NCBI RefSeq assembly: GCF_002902285.1
Contig: NZ_PPRU01000036.1
Coordinates: forward strand, 1-41,018
Direction of reading: 5' to 3'
DNA from: Staphylococcus simulans
GTDB lineage: Bacteria > Bacillota > Bacilli > Staphylococcales > Staphylococcaceae
DNA length: 41,018 bases
Shown here: piece after piece, positions 23,051-31,528 of the stretch
How the letters are laid out: the number at the start of each line of letters is the position of its first letter
Numbering within the stretch: position 1 is the first letter of the stretch
The notes under the pieces: model-generated
Database searches by the model: none
What the model was told of the DNA's origin: nothing
The model's input: only the letters and a program-made list of their open reading frames with translations
Translations under genes and position numbers: made by a program

Positions 23051-23081
23051 CATACAACTCATATTTAAAGGAGGAGCAAGC

Positions 23082-26000
23082 ATGGTAAATGAGCAGAATC
23101 AAGGTTTGTACGATGCAAGAAACGAACATGATGCTTGCGGCATAGGATTTTATGCAAACATGGACAATTTACGATCGCATGATATTGTCATTAAGTCACT
23201 AGAAATGCTGCGCCGTTTGGATCACCGTGGGGGAATCGGTGCTGACGGGATGACTGGTGATGGAGCAGGAATTATGACTGAAATTCCATTTAAATTTTTC
23301 AAAGAACAGACAGACTTAGACTTGCCTGAAGAAGGTAACTACGCTGTCGGTTTCTTTTTTGCTAATGAACGCATTGCAGGTTCAAGACACGAAACAATCT
23401 TTAAAGCCTATTTTGAAACTGAAGGTCTTCGCGTGATCGGGTATCGCGATGTGCCTGTGGATGTTTCAGCTGTTGCACCGCATGTTGCTGAAACAATGCC
23501 GGTCATTCAACAGGTCTTTATCGATTTAAATCATAGTGCAGATGCGGCGAAACGCTTATATCTCGCACGTAAACAAATTGAATTTTACGGTGATGAACAA
23601 GAGTTGGAACTATACTTCACAAGTTTATCTCCGAAAACAATTGTATATAAAGGTTGGTTACGTTCTGACCAAATTAAAGGATTATATGAAGATTTAAATC
23701 ATCCTGATTATGAATCTAAATTAGGTTTAGTACACTCTCGTTTCAGTACGAATACATTTCCTAGTTGGAAACGTGCCCATCCTAACCGTTTGTTGATGCA
23801 TAATGGTGAAATCAATACGATTCGAGGCAATGTCAACTGGATGCGTGCACGTCAGAAACGTTTAGTTGAAACCATTTTTGATGAAAATGATCGACCAAAA
23901 GTACATGCTGTATTAGATGTAGACGGCAGTGACTCTGCAATTGTCGACAATGCGCTTGAGTTTTTATCGCTTGCGATGGAACCTGAGAAAGCTGCGATGT
24001 TATTAGTGCCTGAACCATGGCAATACAGCAAAGCTAACCAAAGTGCTGTCCGTGCTTTTTATGAGTACTACAGTTATATGATGGAACCATGGGATGGCCC
24101 AACGATGATTGCTTTCTGTAATGGTGACAAAATCGGTGCTTTGACTGACCGTAACGGTTTACGTCCAGGTCGTTATACAGTTACGAAAGACAACTATATT
24201 ATCTTCTCTTCTGAAGTCGGTGTAATCGATGTAGAGGAAGAAGATGTTGCATTTAAAGGTCGCTTGAATCCAGGTCGTTTATTACTAGTTGATTTTGATA
24301 AACACGAAGTGGTACATAACCATATGTTGAAAGCAGAAATCGCAAGCGAGTTGCCTTATGAAACATGGTTGAAAAAACATAAAGTCGATTTAGATTTGGA
24401 AGTGCCGTTTGAATCAAAAGGTTGGGATTTTGAAACGGTTGAACGTTTACAAAAACAATTCGGTTATACACGTGAAGAAATTCATAAATATATGTCTGAA
24501 TTAGTACATGGTAAGAAAGATCCAATCGGTGCGATGGGTTATGATGCTCCACTTGCGGTATTGAATGAACGTCCTGAATCGTTATTCAATTACTTCAAAC
24601 AATTATTCGCACAAGTTACGAATCCGCCAATTGATGCGTATCGTGAAAAAATCGTAACAAGTGAATTGTCATACTTGGGTAAAGAAGGTAACTTGCTTGT
24701 ACCTGATACAGATGCGTTGAATCGTCTTCAATTGAAACATCCTGTTTTAACAGAAGCGCAATTAAAAGTAGCAGAGAACGGACCATTCCGTGCGAAACAT
24801 TTATCTACAGTATATAGTGGTAGCTTAGAAGATGCGCTAGAAGTGTTGAGAGAGAAAGCGGTTGAAGCGGTTAAAGCGGGTTATGACATTTTAGTCTTAG
24901 ATGACAGCAGTTTACGTGATGAACCTGGCTACGCGATTCCGATTTTACTTGCAGTCAGCTACTTGCATCAGGCGTTGATTACTGAAGATTTACGCCAAGA
25001 AACAAGTTTAGTTGCGAAAGGTGGAGAAATCCGCGAAGTCCACCATGTCGCTTGTTTATTAGGTTATGGTGCTAACGCAGTTGTACCTTATTTAGCACAA
25101 GAAACAATTGCGGCATTGGTAGAACAAGGTGAATTATCCGGACCTGTTGAAGCACAAGTGAAAACTTATACAGACGTGTTAGCTGAAGGGGTTATAAAAG
25201 TCATGTCTAAAATGGGTATTTCAACGGTTCAAAGTTATCAAGGTGCACAAATCTTTGAAGCAGTCGGTTTATCACATGACGTCATCGATAAATACTTTAC
25301 AGGTACTCAATCTAAGTTATCTGGTTTAACGATTGATTTGATTGATGAAGAAAATAAAAAACGTCAAGGTCGTAAAGAAGAACATCTTGAATCAGGCAGT
25401 ACGTTCCAATGGCGTCAACAAGGTCAATATCACGCTTTCAACCCAACTACCATTAGGTTGCTGCAACATGCATGTCGTGAAAATGACTATGACATGTTCA
25501 AAGAGTATTCAAAAACAGTGAATCATCAACGTACTGATCGTATTCGTCATTTAATGAAATTCAAATCACGTACACCAATCAGCATTGATGCGGTTGAACC
25601 GATTGAAGATATTGTGCACCGATTCAATACAGGTGCTATGAGTTATGGTTCAATTTCTGCCGAAGCACATAAAACTTTAGCAGAAGCGATGAACTTAATT
25701 GGCGGTAAGAGTAACAGCGGTGAAGGTGGAGAGGACCCTGAACGTTATGTGAAAGGTCCAGAAGGTGAAGATTATACAAGTACAATTAAACAAGTTGCAT
25801 CAGGTCGTTTCGGTGTAACAAGTGATTATTTACAACATGCGACTGAAATTCAAATTAAAGTCGCACAAGGTGCTAAACCAGGGGAAGGCGGACAGTTGCC
25901 AGGTACGAAAGTTTATCCTTGGATTGCTGAAGTACGTGGTTCAACGCCAGGTATCGGCTTGATTTCACCACCACCTCATCATGATATTTACTCAATTGAA

Positions 26001-27572
26001 GACTTAGCGCAATTGATTCATGACTTGAAGAATGCGAACCCTCAAGCGAATATCGCTGTGAAATTAGTATCTAAGAGTGGTGTCGGTACAATTGCGGCAG
26101 GTGTTGCCAAAGCCTTTGCTGACAAAATCGTCATCAGCGGTTATGACGGCGGTACAGGTGCTTCACCTAAAACAAGTATTCAACATGCTGGATTGCCTTG
26201 GGAAATCGGTCTAGCAGAAACGCATCAAACATTAATGATGAACGATTTACGTTCACGTATCCGTTTAGAAACAGACGGTAAGTTATTAACTGGACATGAC
26301 GTAGCTTATGCTTGTGCATTGGGTGCTGAAGAGTTTGGTTTTGCGACAGCACCGTTAGTTGTTTTAGGTTGTGTCATGATGCGTGTGTGCCATAAAGATA
26401 CATGTCCTGTCGGCGTGGCTACACAAAACGAAGATTTACGTCAACTCTTTAACGGTCGTGCACATCACGTTGTTAACTTTATGCACTTTATTGCACAAGA
26501 ATTACGTGAAGTACTCGCTGAACTTGGTTTACGTTCTGTTGAAGAATTGATTGGCCGAACTGATTTATTAGAAGCAAATCATTCGGTAGCTAATGAAAAA
26601 GCACGTTCACTTGATGTGGCACCGTTGCTTTATCAAAATGAAGGACCGACATTCAAACAAATTGAGCAACAGCATCACTTAGAAAAAGGTTTCGATCAAA
26701 CAGAATTGATTCCGGATGCTGAAGCAGCAATTCAAGACGGTACTTCATTTAGAGGGACATATAAGTTGTGCAATGAGCAACGTGATGTAGGCGTGACTGC
26801 CGGCAGCTTGATTACTCGTGCACATGGAGCGGAAGGTTTACCCGAAGATACAATCTATGTTGAAACTACAGGCCATGCAGGCCAAAGTGTCGGTGCATTT
26901 ACACCTTCAGGATTAACAATTCATCATACAGGTGATGCCAATGACTATGTTGGTAAAGGTTTATCCGGAGGTAAGATTATCATTAATGCGCCAAATGAAG
27001 AACGTGAAGAAAATATTATTGTCGGTAATGTATGCTTCTACGGCGCTACAAGCGGTAAAGCCTTTATTAACGGTTATGCCGGTGAGCGTTTCTGTATCAG
27101 AAACAGTGGTGTTCATGCAGTTGTAGAAGGTATCGGAAATCATGGTTTAGAGTATATGACTGGTGGTCGTGTCATCGTATTAGGTAATGTCGGAGACAAC
27201 TTCGGTCAAGGTATGAGTGGCGGTGTCGCTTACATCTTCCCTGATGATGTGGAACACTTCAAATCGTACAATGCATTGCCAACACTTGATTTCGATACCA
27301 TTACTGAACCAGAAGAATTTTCAATTATTAAAGACATGTTAGAAGAACATGTTCAATACACAGACAGCAAAAAAGCCAAAGCAGTATTAGCTGATTTTGA
27401 TCATGTGGCTCAAAAAGTTGTCAAAGTTATTCCAAAAGACTACAAATTAATGATGCATAAAATTGAAGATCAAGAACGTAAAGCAGACAATTCTAAAGCA
27501 GCAATTTTGAATGCCTTCTACGATACACGTAAAGCAACAGACTTAGAAGGACCATTCTCAGTTGTTTATTAA
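23082..27572 (+). CDS. gltB: Glutamate synthase, large subunit
   Basis: This encodes 1496 residues, full length for the large subunit. It has an N-terminal class II glutamine amidotransferase domain with Cys19 (HDACGIGF) as nucleophile after a short propeptide. The central domain and the FMN/alpha-subunit barrel (about 800-1200) follow, then the GXGXG beta-helix (from about 1230; GHAGQSVGAF and GNVGDNFGQGMSGG). The iron-sulfur cluster motif is C-x5-C-x4-C in the CVMMRVCHKDTCPVG segment. With GltD it converts glutamine and 2-oxoglutarate to two glutamates. The ribosome binding site is AAAGGAGG. It is called gltA in B. subtilis. Confidence 0.97.
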   Translation: MVNEQNQGLYDARNEHDACGIGFYANMDNLRSHDIVIKSLEMLRRLDHRGGIGADGMTGDGAGIMTEIPFKFFKEQTDLDLPEEGNYAVGFFFANERIAGSRHETIFKAYFETEGLRVIGYRDVPVDVSAVAPHVAETMPVIQQVFIDLNHSADAAKRLYLARKQIEFYGDEQELELYFTSLSPKTIVYKGWLRSDQIKGLYEDLNHPDYESKLGLVHSRFSTNTFPSWKRAHPNRLLMHNGEINTIRGNVNWMRARQKRLVETIFDENDRPKVHAVLDVDGSDSAIVDNALEFLSLAMEPEKAAMLLVPEPWQYSKANQSAVRAFYEYYSYMMEPWDGPTMIAFCNGDKIGALTDRNGLRPGRYTVTKDNYIIFSSEVGVIDVEEEDVAFKGRLNPGRLLLVDFDKHEVVHNHMLKAEIASELPYETWLKKHKVDLDLEVPFESKGWDFETVERLQKQFGYTREEIHKYMSELVHGKKDPIGAMGYDAPLAVLNERPESLFNYFKQLFAQVTNPPIDAYREKIVTSELSYLGKEGNLLVPDTDALNRLQLKHPVLTEAQLKVAENGPFRAKHLSTVYSGSLEDALEVLREKAVEAVKAGYDILVLDDSSLRDEPGYAIPILLAVSYLHQALITEDLRQETSLVAKGGEIREVHHVACLLGYGANAVVPYLAQETIAALVEQGELSGPVEAQVKTYTDVLAEGVIKVMSKMGISTVQSYQGAQIFEAVGLSHDVIDKYFTGTQSKLSGLTIDLIDEENKKRQGRKEEHLESGSTFQWRQQGQYHAFNPTTIRLLQHACRENDYDMFKEYSKTVNHQRTDRIRHLMKFKSRTPISIDAVEPIEDIVHRFNTGAMSYGSISAEAHKTLAEAMNLIGGKSNSGEGGEDPERYVKGPEGEDYTSTIKQVASGRFGVTSDYLQHATEIQIKVAQGAKPGEGGQLPGTKVYPWIAEVRGSTPGIGLISPPPHHDIYSIEDLAQLIHDLKNANPQANIAVKLVSKSGVGTIAAGVAKAFADKIVISGYDGGTGASPKTSIQHAGLPWEIGLAETHQTLMMNDLRSRIRLETDGKLLTGHDVAYACALGAEEFGFATAPLVVLGCVMMRVCHKDTCPVGVATQNEDLRQLFNGRAHHVVNFMHFIAQELREVLAELGLRSVEELIGRTDLLEANHSVANEKARSLDVAPLLYQNEGPTFKQIEQQHHLEKGFDQTELIPDAEAAIQDGTSFRGTYKLCNEQRDVGVTAGSLITRAHGAEGLPEDTIYVETTGHAGQSVGAFTPSGLTIHHTGDANDYVGKGLSGGKIIINAPNEEREENIIVGNVCFYGATSGKAFINGYAGERFCIRNSGVHAVVEGIGNHGLEYMTGGRVIVLGNVGDNFGQGMSGGVAYIFPDDVEHFKSYNALPTLDFDTITEPEEFSIIKDMLEEHVQYTDSKKAKAVLADFDHVAQKVVKVIPKDYKLMMHKIEDQERKADNSKAAILNAFYDTRKATDLEGPFSVVY

Positions 27573-27596
27573 CGAAATAAGAAGGAGTGTTTAGAT

Positions 27597-29069
27597 ATGG
27601 GTGAATTCAAAGGTTTTATGAAATATGACAAACAAGCACTGCCGGAACTTTCGTTAGCAGAGCGTTTAACGAACCATCTTCAATTCCAGCAGCGTTTCAC
27701 TAAAGAAGATGCACAGCGTCAAGGTGCGCGTTGTATGGATTGTGGTACACCGTTTTGTCAAACAGGTCAAAGTTTAGGACGACAAACAATCGGTTGTCCA
27801 ATCGGTAACTATATTCCAGAATGGAACGATTTAGTTTATCACGGTGATTTCAGAGAGGCTTATGAACGTCTCTCTGAAACTAATAACTTCCCTGACTTTA
27901 CAGGACGTGTCTGTCCAGCACCTTGTGAACAAGCGTGTGTGATGAAAATTAATCGAGAGTCGATCGCAATCAAGGGGATTGAGAGAACGATTATTGATGA
28001 AGCATTTGAAAATGGATGGGTACAACCGCGCGTACCAGAGAAACGCTTAGGACAATCCGTTGCGATTGTCGGAAGTGGACCTGCTGGTTTAACAGCTGCG
28101 GATGAATTAAATGCGAAGGGGTATGATGTGACAGTTTATGAACGTGCACATGAACCAGGCGGCTTATTAATGTACGGTATTCCAAATATGAAATTGGATA
28201 AAGCAGTTGTTCGTCGCAGAGTTCATTTGATGGAAGAAGCGGGTGTGAAATTTGTCACTGATACTGAAGTTGGTGTCGATATTTCCCGGGAAACGTTAGA
28301 TGAACAATTTGATGCGATTATCGTTTGTACTGGATCACATCAAGCGAGAGATTTACCGCTTGAAGGCCGTATGGGACAAGGTATCCATTTTGCCTTAGAT
28401 TATTTAACAGAACAAACACAGATCTTAAATGGTGAATTGAAACCAGAAGATGCGACAATCAGCGCAGAAGGTAAAAATGTGATTGTAATCGGTGCCGGTG
28501 ATACAGGTGCCGACTGTGTCGCAACAGCTTTACGTGAAAACTGTAAATCTATTGTACAGTTCAACCAGTTCACAAGATTACCAGAGCGTTATGAAATAGA
28601 AGGTAATCCATATTGGCCGATGTCTATGCCAGTCTTTAAAATGGATTATGCGCATAGTGAATACGAAGAAAAATTCGGTTTTGAACCACGTGCATATGGT
28701 GAAAACTCTATGCGTTACGACGTTGATAAACTTGGTAATGTACGTGGTGTGTATACACAAACATTGCGACAACTACCAGATGGTTCAACAGAAATGAATG
28801 ATACTTTACGTCATTGGCCAGCTGACTTAGTCTTGTTAGCAATTGGCTTTATCGGTACTGAAAATACCGTACCGAATGACTTTAACTTAAAAACAGAACG
28901 TAACAGTATCGTTGCGAATGATAAAGATTATGCGACAAGTCAACCGCATATCTTTGCGGCAGGTGACGCGAGACGTGGTCAAAGTTTAGTCGTTTGGGCG
29001 ATTAAAGAAGGACGCGGTGTTGCGAAAGCTGTACACAAATATCTACAAAAACAAACTGTATTCAGTTAA
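27597..29069 (+). CDS. gltD: Glutamate synthase, small subunit (NADPH)
   Basis: This encodes 490 residues. The N-terminal cysteine-rich region holds two clusters (Cys46, 49, 54, 67 and Cys106, 110, 114) that bind [4Fe-4S] centres. The FAD site is VGSGPAG (158-164) and the NADPH site is IGAGDTGADC in the middle. A late GDARRGQSLV segment completes the FAD fold. It passes electrons from NADPH to GltB. It follows gltB by 24 nt with its own AAGGAG ribosome binding site, so both come from one transcript. A terminator follows. Confidence 0.96.
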   Translation: MGEFKGFMKYDKQALPELSLAERLTNHLQFQQRFTKEDAQRQGARCMDCGTPFCQTGQSLGRQTIGCPIGNYIPEWNDLVYHGDFREAYERLSETNNFPDFTGRVCPAPCEQACVMKINRESIAIKGIERTIIDEAFENGWVQPRVPEKRLGQSVAIVGSGPAGLTAADELNAKGYDVTVYERAHEPGGLLMYGIPNMKLDKAVVRRRVHLMEEAGVKFVTDTEVGVDISRETLDEQFDAIIVCTGSHQARDLPLEGRMGQGIHFALDYLTEQTQILNGELKPEDATISAEGKNVIVIGAGDTGADCVATALRENCKSIVQFNQFTRLPERYEIEGNPYWPMSMPVFKMDYAHSEYEEKFGFEPRAYGENSMRYDVDKLGNVRGVYTQTLRQLPDGSTEMNDTLRHWPADLVLLAIGFIGTENTVPNDFNLKTERNSIVANDKDYATSQPHIFAAGDARRGQSLVVWAIKEGRGVAKAVHKYLQKQTVFS

Positions 29070-29075
29070 TAATAC

Positions 29076-29110
29076 AACACACAGCTATAATCAAATGGCT
29101 GTGTGTTTTA
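29076..29110 (+). terminator. Intrinsic terminator of gltB-gltD
   Basis: AACACACAGC (29076-29085) pairs with GCTGTGTGTT (29098-29107), followed by T-rich sequence. Confidence 0.88.
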
Positions 29111-29157
29111 ATTTTGCGTCATTCTCACAAAACTTAACATTAATTTTTTAAGCAATG

Positions 29158-29186
29158 TTGACTTCTTTTTATAAATATCATATAAT
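29158..29186 (+). promoter_or_regulatory. Promoter of tRNA-Ser
   Basis: TTGACT (29158-29163) and TATAAT (29181-29186) are separated by exactly 17 nt, a near-consensus promoter 19 nt before the tRNA. Confidence 0.88.
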
Positions 29187-29204
29187 AGTTCTTGTGCTTA
29201 TTTT

Positions 29205-29297
29205 GGAGGAATACCCAAGTCCGGCTGAAGGGATCGGTCTTGAAAACCGACAGGGGCTTAACGGCTCGCGGGGGGTCGAATCCCTCTTCCTCCGCCA
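29205..29297 (+). tRNA. tRNA-Ser (anticodon TGA)
   Basis: The acceptor arm GGAGGAA (29205-29211) pairs with TTCCTCC (29287-29293), followed by G and an encoded CCA (29295-29297). The anticodon stem TCGGT/ACCGA (29234-29238, 29246-29250) carries anticodon TGA at 29241-29243. A long variable arm marks a class II serine tRNA. The T-stem pairs GGGGG (29270-29274) with CCCTC (29282-29286), leaving the loop GTCGAAT. The first loop base, position 54, is thus G where nearly all tRNAs have T. The rest of the gene looks intact and has a strong promoter and a terminator. Confidence 0.93.
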
Positions 29298-29326
29298 TTA
29301 TTTTTAAATCCAAGACTAATAGATAT

Positions 29327-29370
29327 AAAAAGGCAATCACTCAACTGTTACGTTGAATGATTGCCTTTTT
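29327..29370 (+). terminator. Intrinsic terminator of tRNA-Ser
   Basis: AAAAAGGCAATCA plus TCAAC (29327-29345) pairs with GTTGA plus TGATTGCCTTTTT (29352-29370) with one mismatch. Confidence 0.88.
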
Positions 29371-29475
29371 AGTTTCTGTTATAACTTCAACGTTATAGGG
29401 TTTGGTTCAACTATAGGTTTAAATTGTGCAAAATTAAGGAATGAAAGAGTGACGAAACAACGGAGGTACACTCAT

Positions 29476-29865
29476 ATGGAAATTAAAGTTTCAAGTGTTT
29501 TTGTGGAAGATCAAGACCATGCATTAAAATTTTATACTGAAGTATTAGGATTTCAAAAACATGCAGACGAACCTGCGGGAGAATACAGATGGCTGACAGT
29601 TGTATCATCAGAGAATCCTGAAGGCACTGAATTATTATTAGAACCTAATCAACATCCTGTCGCAAAGGCTTATCAAGATGGTCTGAAGCAAGAAGGGATT
29701 CCTTGCACGATGTTTGATGTAGAGGATGTACAAGCAACTTATCAAAATTTAAAAGAACAAGGTGTAGGGTTCACCATGGCACCTATGGATATGGGAAATG
29801 GTGTAAAGTTTGCGGTGTTTGATGATACTTGCGGTAATTTAATTCAAATTATAGAGCGTCCATAG
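29476..29865 (+). CDS. VOC-superfamily (glyoxalase/bleomycin-resistance-like) protein
   Basis: This encodes 129 residues forming one VOC module made of two beta-alpha-beta-beta-beta units. Features are the SSVFVEDQDHALKFYTEVLGF start, an E in GTELLLEP, and the NGVKFAVFDDTCGNLIQI end. The typical metal glutamate position near the C-terminus (GN-L-x-x) is glutamine or absent, so metal binding is uncertain. It may be a lyase, a dioxygenase-like enzyme or a resistance protein. The start follows GGAGG (29463-29467); an in-frame ATG at 29353 lies in the tRNA terminator and is rejected. It is monocistronic. Confidence 0.82.
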   Translation: MEIKVSSVFVEDQDHALKFYTEVLGFQKHADEPAGEYRWLTVVSSENPEGTELLLEPNQHPVAKAYQDGLKQEGIPCTMFDVEDVQATYQNLKEQGVGFTMAPMDMGNGVKFAVFDDTCGNLIQIIERP

Positions 29866-29884
29866 TGATGGTGTTTTAGCGAAG

Positions 29885-29919
29885 AAGCGGTAATCTTTTT
29901 GTAGGATTATCGCTTTTTT
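29885..29919 (+). terminator. Intrinsic terminator of the VOC gene
   Basis: AAGCGGTAATC (29885-29895) pairs with GATTATCGCTT (29905-29915), including a G-T pair, followed by T residues. Confidence 0.85.
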
Positions 29920-29933
29920 AAAAATATTTCTGA

Positions 29934-29947
29934 TGAAAGCCTTTACA
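29934..29947. promoter_or_regulatory. cre site (CcpA) of the trehalose operon
   Basis: TGAAAGCCTTTACA matches the consensus TGWAANCGNTNWCA at 13 of 14 positions (C for G at position 8). It overlaps the -35 of treP, a repressing position, fitting catabolite repression of a PTS sugar operon. Confidence 0.65.
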
Positions 29948-29970
29948 TAACTTGTCTAGACAAGTACAAT
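29942..29970 (+). promoter_or_regulatory. Promoter of treP
   Basis: TTTACA (29942-29947) and TACAAT (29965-29970) are separated by 17 nt, with the TreR palindrome filling the spacer. Confidence 0.75.
29950..29965. promoter_or_regulatory. TreR operator
   Basis: ACTTGTCTAGACAAGT is a perfect 16-bp palindrome between the -35 and -10 of treP. It resembles the GntR-type tre operator of B. subtilis (TTGTATATACAA) and the TreR gene lies at the end of the operon. Confidence 0.8.
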
Positions 29971-30003
29971 GGATTCAAAGATAAAATAAAGGGAGTGAGT
30001 CAG

Positions 30004-31431
30004 ATGGCTGTAAAAGATAAAGATGTTAAACAGATTGTGGAAGCAATCGGGGGAGCTGAAAACTTAGAGACAGCGACGCACTGTGTCACGAGATTACGTT
30101 TAGTATTAAAAGATGATGATAAAGTAAATAAGGATGAATTAAGCGAGAATCCGCTCGTTAAAGGACAATTTAAAGCGGATAATCAATATCAAATTGTCAT
30201 TGGCCCGGGGACAGTCGATGAAGTATATAAACGTTTTATGAATGAAGTCGGTAAAGAAGGGGCTTCTAAAGATGAAGTAAAAGCAGCGGCTGCGAAAAAA
30301 GGTAATCTGTTGCAGAGACTCGTAAAATTATTAGGGGATATCTTCATCCCAATCTTACCAGCTATCGTAACTGCCGGTTTATTAATGGGGATTTATAACC
30401 TTTTAACAATGGAGGACTTATTCGGTCCGCAACCATTAGTGAAACAATTCCCGCAAATTCATGACTTCGCAGACATTGTGAATGTGATTGCGACAACCGC
30501 TTTTATCTTCTTGCCAGCGTTGATTGGTTGGAGTAGTATGCGTGTATTCGGTGGTAACCCAGTACTTGGTTTAGTACTAGGACTTGTCTTAATGCATCCG
30601 CAATTGGTATCACAATATGCTTTAAATGAAGGATCTAAGATTCCTGTCTGGCATATCTTCGGATTAGATGTAAAACAGTTAAACTATCAAGGACAAGTAT
30701 TACCCGTATTATTAGCTTCTTATGTTTTAGCACAAATTGAAAAAGGCTTAAACAAAGTCGTTCATGACTCAATTAAGATGTTAGTTGTAGGCCCTATCGC
30801 ATTATTAGTAACAGGGTTCCTTGCATTCTTAGTTATTGGACCGATTGCTTTATGGATTGGTACAGGTATTACAGATGTCGTTACATTCTTATTCAACCGC
30901 GCAGGTTGGTTAGGCGGCGCGATTTACGGTTTATTCTACGCACCGCTTGTAATTACAGGTTTACACCACATGTTCTTAGCTGTGGACTTCCAATTAATGG
31001 GTAGCTCATTAAAAGGGACATACTTATGGCCGATTCTTGCGATTTCAAATATCTGTCAAGGTTCAGCAGCGCTTGGTGCTTGGTACGTCTACAAACGTCG
31101 TAAGATGGTGAAAGAACAAGGTTTAGCGATTACATCAAGTGTGTCTGGTTTACTAGGTGTTACAGAACCTGCAATGTTCGGGGTAAACATTCCATTAAAA
31201 TATCCATTTGTTGCGGCAATTTTAACATCAGGTGTGCTTGGTGCTTTCATCGGTGCCAGCAAAGTATTAGGTAACGTTGGTGTCGGCGGTGTACCTGCAA
31301 TCATTTCTATCCAAAAAGAATATTGGGTAGTCTATGCGATTTGTACAGTTATTGCGGTGATTGTACCAGCCATTCTAACAGTCATCTTCTCAAAATTTGC
31401 GAAAACAAAAGCAAAAGAAATGGTAGATTAA
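30004..31431 (+). CDS. treP: PTS trehalose-specific EIIBC
   Basis: This encodes 475 residues. The N-terminal EIIB domain (about 1-80) has the phosphorylated Cys27 in ATHCVTRLR. The EIIC domain (about 100-470, around ten membrane helices) carries the GLHHMF and TEPAMFGVNIPL segments that face the sugar. It imports trehalose as trehalose 6-phosphate. There is no EIIA domain, so it must borrow a glucose-type EIIA from elsewhere. I use the ATG at 30004, with GGGAG at good spacing; a GTG at 29995 lies inside that site. It is the first gene of treP-treA-treR. Confidence 0.93.
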   Translation: MAVKDKDVKQIVEAIGGAENLETATHCVTRLRLVLKDDDKVNKDELSENPLVKGQFKADNQYQIVIGPGTVDEVYKRFMNEVGKEGASKDEVKAAAAKKGNLLQRLVKLLGDIFIPILPAIVTAGLLMGIYNLLTMEDLFGPQPLVKQFPQIHDFADIVNVIATTAFIFLPALIGWSSMRVFGGNPVLGLVLGLVLMHPQLVSQYALNEGSKIPVWHIFGLDVKQLNYQGQVLPVLLASYVLAQIEKGLNKVVHDSIKMLVVGPIALLVTGFLAFLVIGPIALWIGTGITDVVTFLFNRAGWLGGAIYGLFYAPLVITGLHHMFLAVDFQLMGSSLKGTYLWPILAISNICQGSAALGAWYVYKRRKMVKEQGLAITSSVSGLLGVTEPAMFGVNIPLKYPFVAAILTSGVLGAFIGASKVLGNVGVGGVPAIISIQKEYWVVYAICTVIAVIVPAILTVIFSKFAKTKAKEMVD

Positions 31432-31462
31432 GTTATTATAGATATATAAAACGTACGTTTAA

Positions 31463-31499
31463 AAAACAGAACATCATACAAAAGGTGTTCTGTTTTTTT
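31463..31499 (+). terminator. Hairpin with T run between treP and treA
   Basis: AACAGAACA (31465-31473) pairs with TGTTCTGTT (31486-31494), followed by T residues. It looks like an intrinsic terminator inside the operon and may lower treA and treR expression relative to treP. Confidence 0.7.
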
Positions 31500-31528
31500 A
31501 TAAAGAGAGAGGAAAAGGTGATCATACT

